A stretch of 64,000 nt of DNA from Cytophagales bacterium Alg240-R148 (lineage in GTDB: Bacteria > Bacteroidota > Bacteroidia > Cytophagales > Cyclobacteriaceae), in assembly GCA_900537185.1 (NCBI GenBank), contig LS999827.1, forward strand, positions 563,001 to 627,000, in the 5' to 3' direction. Below, piece by piece: positions 61,429 to 64,000 of this stretch (position 1 is the first letter of the stretch; every line of letters starts with the position of its first letter). The translations under genes were made by a program, and so were the position numbers. The notes under the pieces were generated by a model. That model saw nothing but the letters and a program-made list of their open reading frames with translations. It was not told the DNA's origin and searched no databases.

Positions 61429-64000
61429 TTACCTTACCAATATCTTTCTAGCGTATGTTTTTCCTTCTACTTCTACCAATAAAATATACATACCCGGTGG
61501 CAGCTTTTGGTTCACCCGCTCTAAATGTTTGGTTGTATTGGCTGTTTCTTTATCCAATATAATTTCGTTGTTGCTCAACCGAACCAATTGAAGTCTTATT
61601 ACTTGCTCCTTATTGAGTTCCATTTGGATTGAAAAAGGCCCAGTAGTTGGGTTCGGGTAAACGTCCAACTTGCTCAAAACTTCTTCGGAAGGCGCTGCTA
61701 ACTTCCCTCCTTTGGTTGGCCTTAAACTGGCATCCAAGACCGTAAAGTTTTTTAAAGCATAAGACCCACATCCTCCCATCTCGGCCTGAAGCCCCAGCGA
61801 ATATTCTCCAGGAACGTCCATGATGAAGTAAATATAATCCTTGGTTTGCTCCAGTACTTGGGCACCTACCGGTAAACTCCACTCTACCCGTTCGGGCATC
61901 GGCCAACTAATGTCTATTACCACTAATGTATCTCCCGCATATACTTCTGAAGCTATCAAAAACTCGGCATTGAGTAAATTCTCTACCGCTTCTAAAGTAA
62001 ATTCGTGCGCATCTATACAACCCGCCATGTTTTCAATTTCCAAACGGTAGCTGCCCTCCTGGGCAATCTCTACCACTGGGTCGGTGCTACTAAAACCATC
62101 TGGGCCACTCCATTGGTAGCTTCCGGCATAACCTGGGTTGATTGTGAGTGGCGCACCAGGACATGTCTGAAAACTAGTAGACATATCGATGACAAACTTT
62201 TCTGGATCTGTTATTGCAACTGTTATGGTATTGCTACACCCTATTGCATCCCTTACTTCAATGTTATAATCGCCGGCCGATAAATCATCCCTTTGCATCG
62301 CTGTACTGCCATCGGGCCAGGTCACATTATAACTGCTGCCAGTTCCCCCAGTAAAATCCAACGCAACCGAACCATTGTTGTTACCAAAACAACTCGGGTT
62401 TACAGTGTTGCTCGATGTTAATTCTATTGGAGTGGGTTCTGTTAATTGTACTTGGTACACAACAACACAACCGGTCTGGTCGCTCACTTCGGCCAAGTAG
62501 GCGCCAGCAGACAAACCGGTTATGGTACTACCCGACATACCATTGTTCCAGTTGATGGTATAAGGTGCCACACCGTGGGTAATGGATAATTCTATAGTGC
62601 CATCTTCTCCACCAAAACAACTGATATCGGTGGCCTGGCCCGTACTAATTTGAGGGCCATCTGAGCTATTGATTAAATACTGTTGGGATGTAGTACATCC
62701 ATTGCCATCGGTTATTAACACAGCATACAAATCCGGACTCAACGATGTAATCGTTGCCACATTGCCAACCACTTGGTTGCTGCTGTTGCGCCATTCGTAG
62801 CTGTAACCGGGTATTCCACCTTGGCCCACCACTTCTAGTGCACCATCGTTTCTACCACAGGTTGTCTCTTGTAAACCGACCAATTGAATCTCCAATTCTG
62901 ACGGGCTGTTGATGCTTACGTCCGTACGGACTGTGCAAAAATTTTCATCTCTTATGTGTACCGTGTAATTACCGCTTATTAACCCATTGATCTGACTGCC
63001 TGCCAACCATGTGGTACCATCTAAGCTGTACGCATACACACCATTACCTCCCGTTACACTTAAATTTATACTCCCCGTTGCACTGCCAAAACAAACTACA
63101 TCGCTGGTGCTGCTGTTGGTGATAGATACCGCTTCTGGCGCTATTATTTCATAGGTCTTATTTTCTGTGCAACCGCGGGAATCTTCTATCTCTACGGTAT
63201 AACTGCCCGCCGACAAGCCGGTTATCTTAGAAGTTAACGCCCCTGTAGACCACCTAAAGGTAAAAGGACCGGTGCCTCCTGTTGAAAACGCAGTAAGTTC
63301 GGCATCATTAGCGCCTGCACAACTCATTTGATTGCCATTAAAGTCTTTGGCTGTGATATAGGGCACCAATGGACTCGGTGCGCTTAGCGTATAATGAAAA
63401 GTCTTGTTACATCCCTTCGAATCGGTCGCTACTACGGAGTAAGCTCCCGCTGGTTTGTTGGATATACTTGCCGTAGTTTCTCCACTCGACCACAAATAAC
63501 TGTAACCGGGTGAACCATTGCTTAAGCTAACACGCAAAATTCCATCGCTGCCTCCTGCGCAGCTAATGGGTTGGTCTTCATGAAACTGGGCCGTCATGGC
63601 TGGTTGTTCGCTGACCGCAATGTACTGGGTAGCTGAGGTGCAGTTGTCGTCCCGAATGCTGATGTTGTGGCTACCGGCTGGAAGGCCCGTAAATACAGGG
63701 CTGCTTTGGGTACTCGCCCCTCCATTTAATATATAACTTACATTGCCCGTTGTATTAACTACGTTGTTTACTGTGATGCTCCCGTCGCTGCCTCCAGCGC
63801 AAGATACATTGCTTGCTACCAATCCAAAACCTAGAGCAGAAGGATCGGTTAATGTTCTGTTGTAACTCCGGACACAGCCATTGGCGTCTTTTATATATAC
63901 CACATAACTGCCCGCACCCCGAGTAAAAACACCGCTGCTTTGGTAGTTTACACCGTCCAATGCGTACTGTTTGCTGCCTGAGCCTCCGCTTGACGAGACT
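61429..64000 (-). CDS. SprB-repeat T9SS surface protein, N-terminal part outside the window
   Basis: The minus strand is open from the right edge to the stop at 61429 (857 codons; the internal TTG at 63960 is not a start). At least seven SprB-type repeats (PF13573) are seen, each around a CxGxxDGxI core: SCAGGSDGSITV, SCAGGSDGILRV, SCAGANDAELTA, VCFGSATGSINL, TCGRNDGALEV, SCFGGEDGTIEL and SCFGNNNGSVAL. They are separated by Y.W.SG and GLSAGSYTV segments. A ~200-residue tail follows, and the T9SS type A sorting domain starts at LDVYPNPTTGPF and ends KTYARKILVR. SprB-repeat proteins include the mobile gliding adhesin of Flavobacterium and many surface adhesins. Convergent with the lipoprotein, 37 bases away. 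Confidence 0.93.
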   Translation of the reverse strand, partial: VSSSGGSGSKQYALDGVNYQSSGVFTRGAGSYVVYIKDANGCVRSYNRTLTDPSALGFGLVASNVSCAGGSDGSITVNNVVNTTGNVSYILNGGASTQSSPVFTGLPAGSHNISIRDDNCTSATQYIAVSEQPAMTAQFHEDQPISCAGGSDGILRVSLSNGSPGYSYLWSSGETTASISNKPAGAYSVVATDSKGCNKTFHYTLSAPSPLVPYITAKDFNGNQMSCAGANDAELTAFSTGGTGPFTFRWSTGALTSKITGLSAGSYTVEIEDSRGCTENKTYEIIAPEAVSITNSSTSDVVCFGSATGSINLSVTGGNGVYAYSLDGTTWLAGSQINGLISGNYTVHIRDENFCTVRTDVSINSPSELEIQLVGLQETTCGRNDGALEVVGQGGIPGYSYEWRNSSNQVVGNVATITSLSPDLYAVLITDGNGCTTSQQYLINSSDGPQISTGQATDISCFGGEDGTIELSITHGVAPYTINWNNGMSGSTITGLSAGAYLAEVSDQTGCVVVYQVQLTEPTPIELTSSNTVNPSCFGNNNGSVALDFTGGTGSSYNVTWPDGSTAMQRDDLSAGDYNIEVRDAIGCSNTITVAITDPEKFVIDMSTSFQTCPGAPLTINPGYAGSYQWSGPDGFSSTDPVVEIAQEGSYRLEIENMAGCIDAHEFTLEAVENLLNAEFLIASEVYAGDTLVVIDISWPMPERVEWSLPVGAQVLEQTKDYIYFIMDVPGEYSLGLQAEMGGCGSYALKNFTVLDASLRPTKGGKLAAPSEEVLSKLDVYPNPTTGPFSIQMELNKEQVIRLQLVRLSNNEIILDKETANTTKHLERVNQKLPPGMYILLVEVEGKTYARKILVR

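Noticed and set aside
63958-63960. TTG at 63960 as the start of the SprB-repeat gene
   Set aside because: The same frame continues upstream to the window edge, and no signal peptide follows; the true start is outside.

Overview
The window comes from a low-GC member of the Bacteroidota, probably Cytophagales-like and marine (the order and habitat are inference). Evidence for the phylum: two proteins with type IX secretion (T9SS) C-terminal sorting domains, SprB repeats, lipoproteins and families largely confined to Bacteroidota (DUF4270, DUF4286, DUF4834, PycTM), a bacterial GGGP synthase, -7 boxes of the TAnnTTTG type ahead of several genes, and little use of Shine-Dalgarno sites. I see no tRNA, rRNA, insertion sequence, prophage or CRISPR array. 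No gene-free stretch exceeds 300 bases.

Layout. 1-5.4 kb: heptose-7-phosphate kinase (partial) and an aminotransferase (-), then lipA and a secreted GH20 hexosaminidase (+). 5.4-9.7 kb: an SdiA-regulated-type lipoprotein (-), a divergent HD-PycTM fusion preceded by tandem palindromes, and convergent ppk1. 9.8-12.5 kb: DUF4286 plus a SiaC-like phosphoprotein (+), then ruvB-queG (-). 12.6-15.1 kb: apbE, methyltransferase, ZIP transporter (+). 15.1-18.8 kb: a compact minus-strand operon of hemerythrin/RIC-like protein, ruvX, def, methionine aminotransferase and omega-amidase. 18.9-22.5 kb: S41 protease, rmuC, GroES-like protein and a small ORF.

22.6-30.2 kb holds two divergent blocks: a half-length glycogen-synthase-like protein, DUF4270 lipoprotein and glmS on minus, and panC, panD, a flippase-like membrane protein, heptose-1-phosphate adenylyltransferase and a zinc peptidase on plus. 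30.4-32.6 kb: acyl-CoA dehydrogenase and an AraC regulator. 32.6-41.6 kb is a long minus-strand run: K+/H+-type antiporter, histidine kinase, glyS, MtfA-like peptidase, dgt, two small membrane proteins and GGGP synthase. 41.7-50.8 kb (-): carB, DUF4834, dapF, secA, SPOR lipoprotein, M20 amidohydrolase.

50.9-55 kb is more accessory: a WYL regulator, an S12 serine hydrolase, and an operon of a small alpha/beta-barrel protein, a GyrI-like ligand-binding protein and the DNA glycosylase AlkC. 55-64 kb is cell surface: a 1628-residue T9SS protein with seven ~136-residue repeats, an outer-membrane barrel, a lipoprotein, and a convergent SprB-repeat protein that runs off the right edge.

Most of the window is conserved housekeeping. 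The best candidates for something less described are the orphan HD-PycTM protein with its putative operator, the GyrI/AlkC operon, the GT5-half/DUF4270/glmS block, the cysteine-less RIC-like protein and the surface repeat protein with its barrel and lipoprotein partners.
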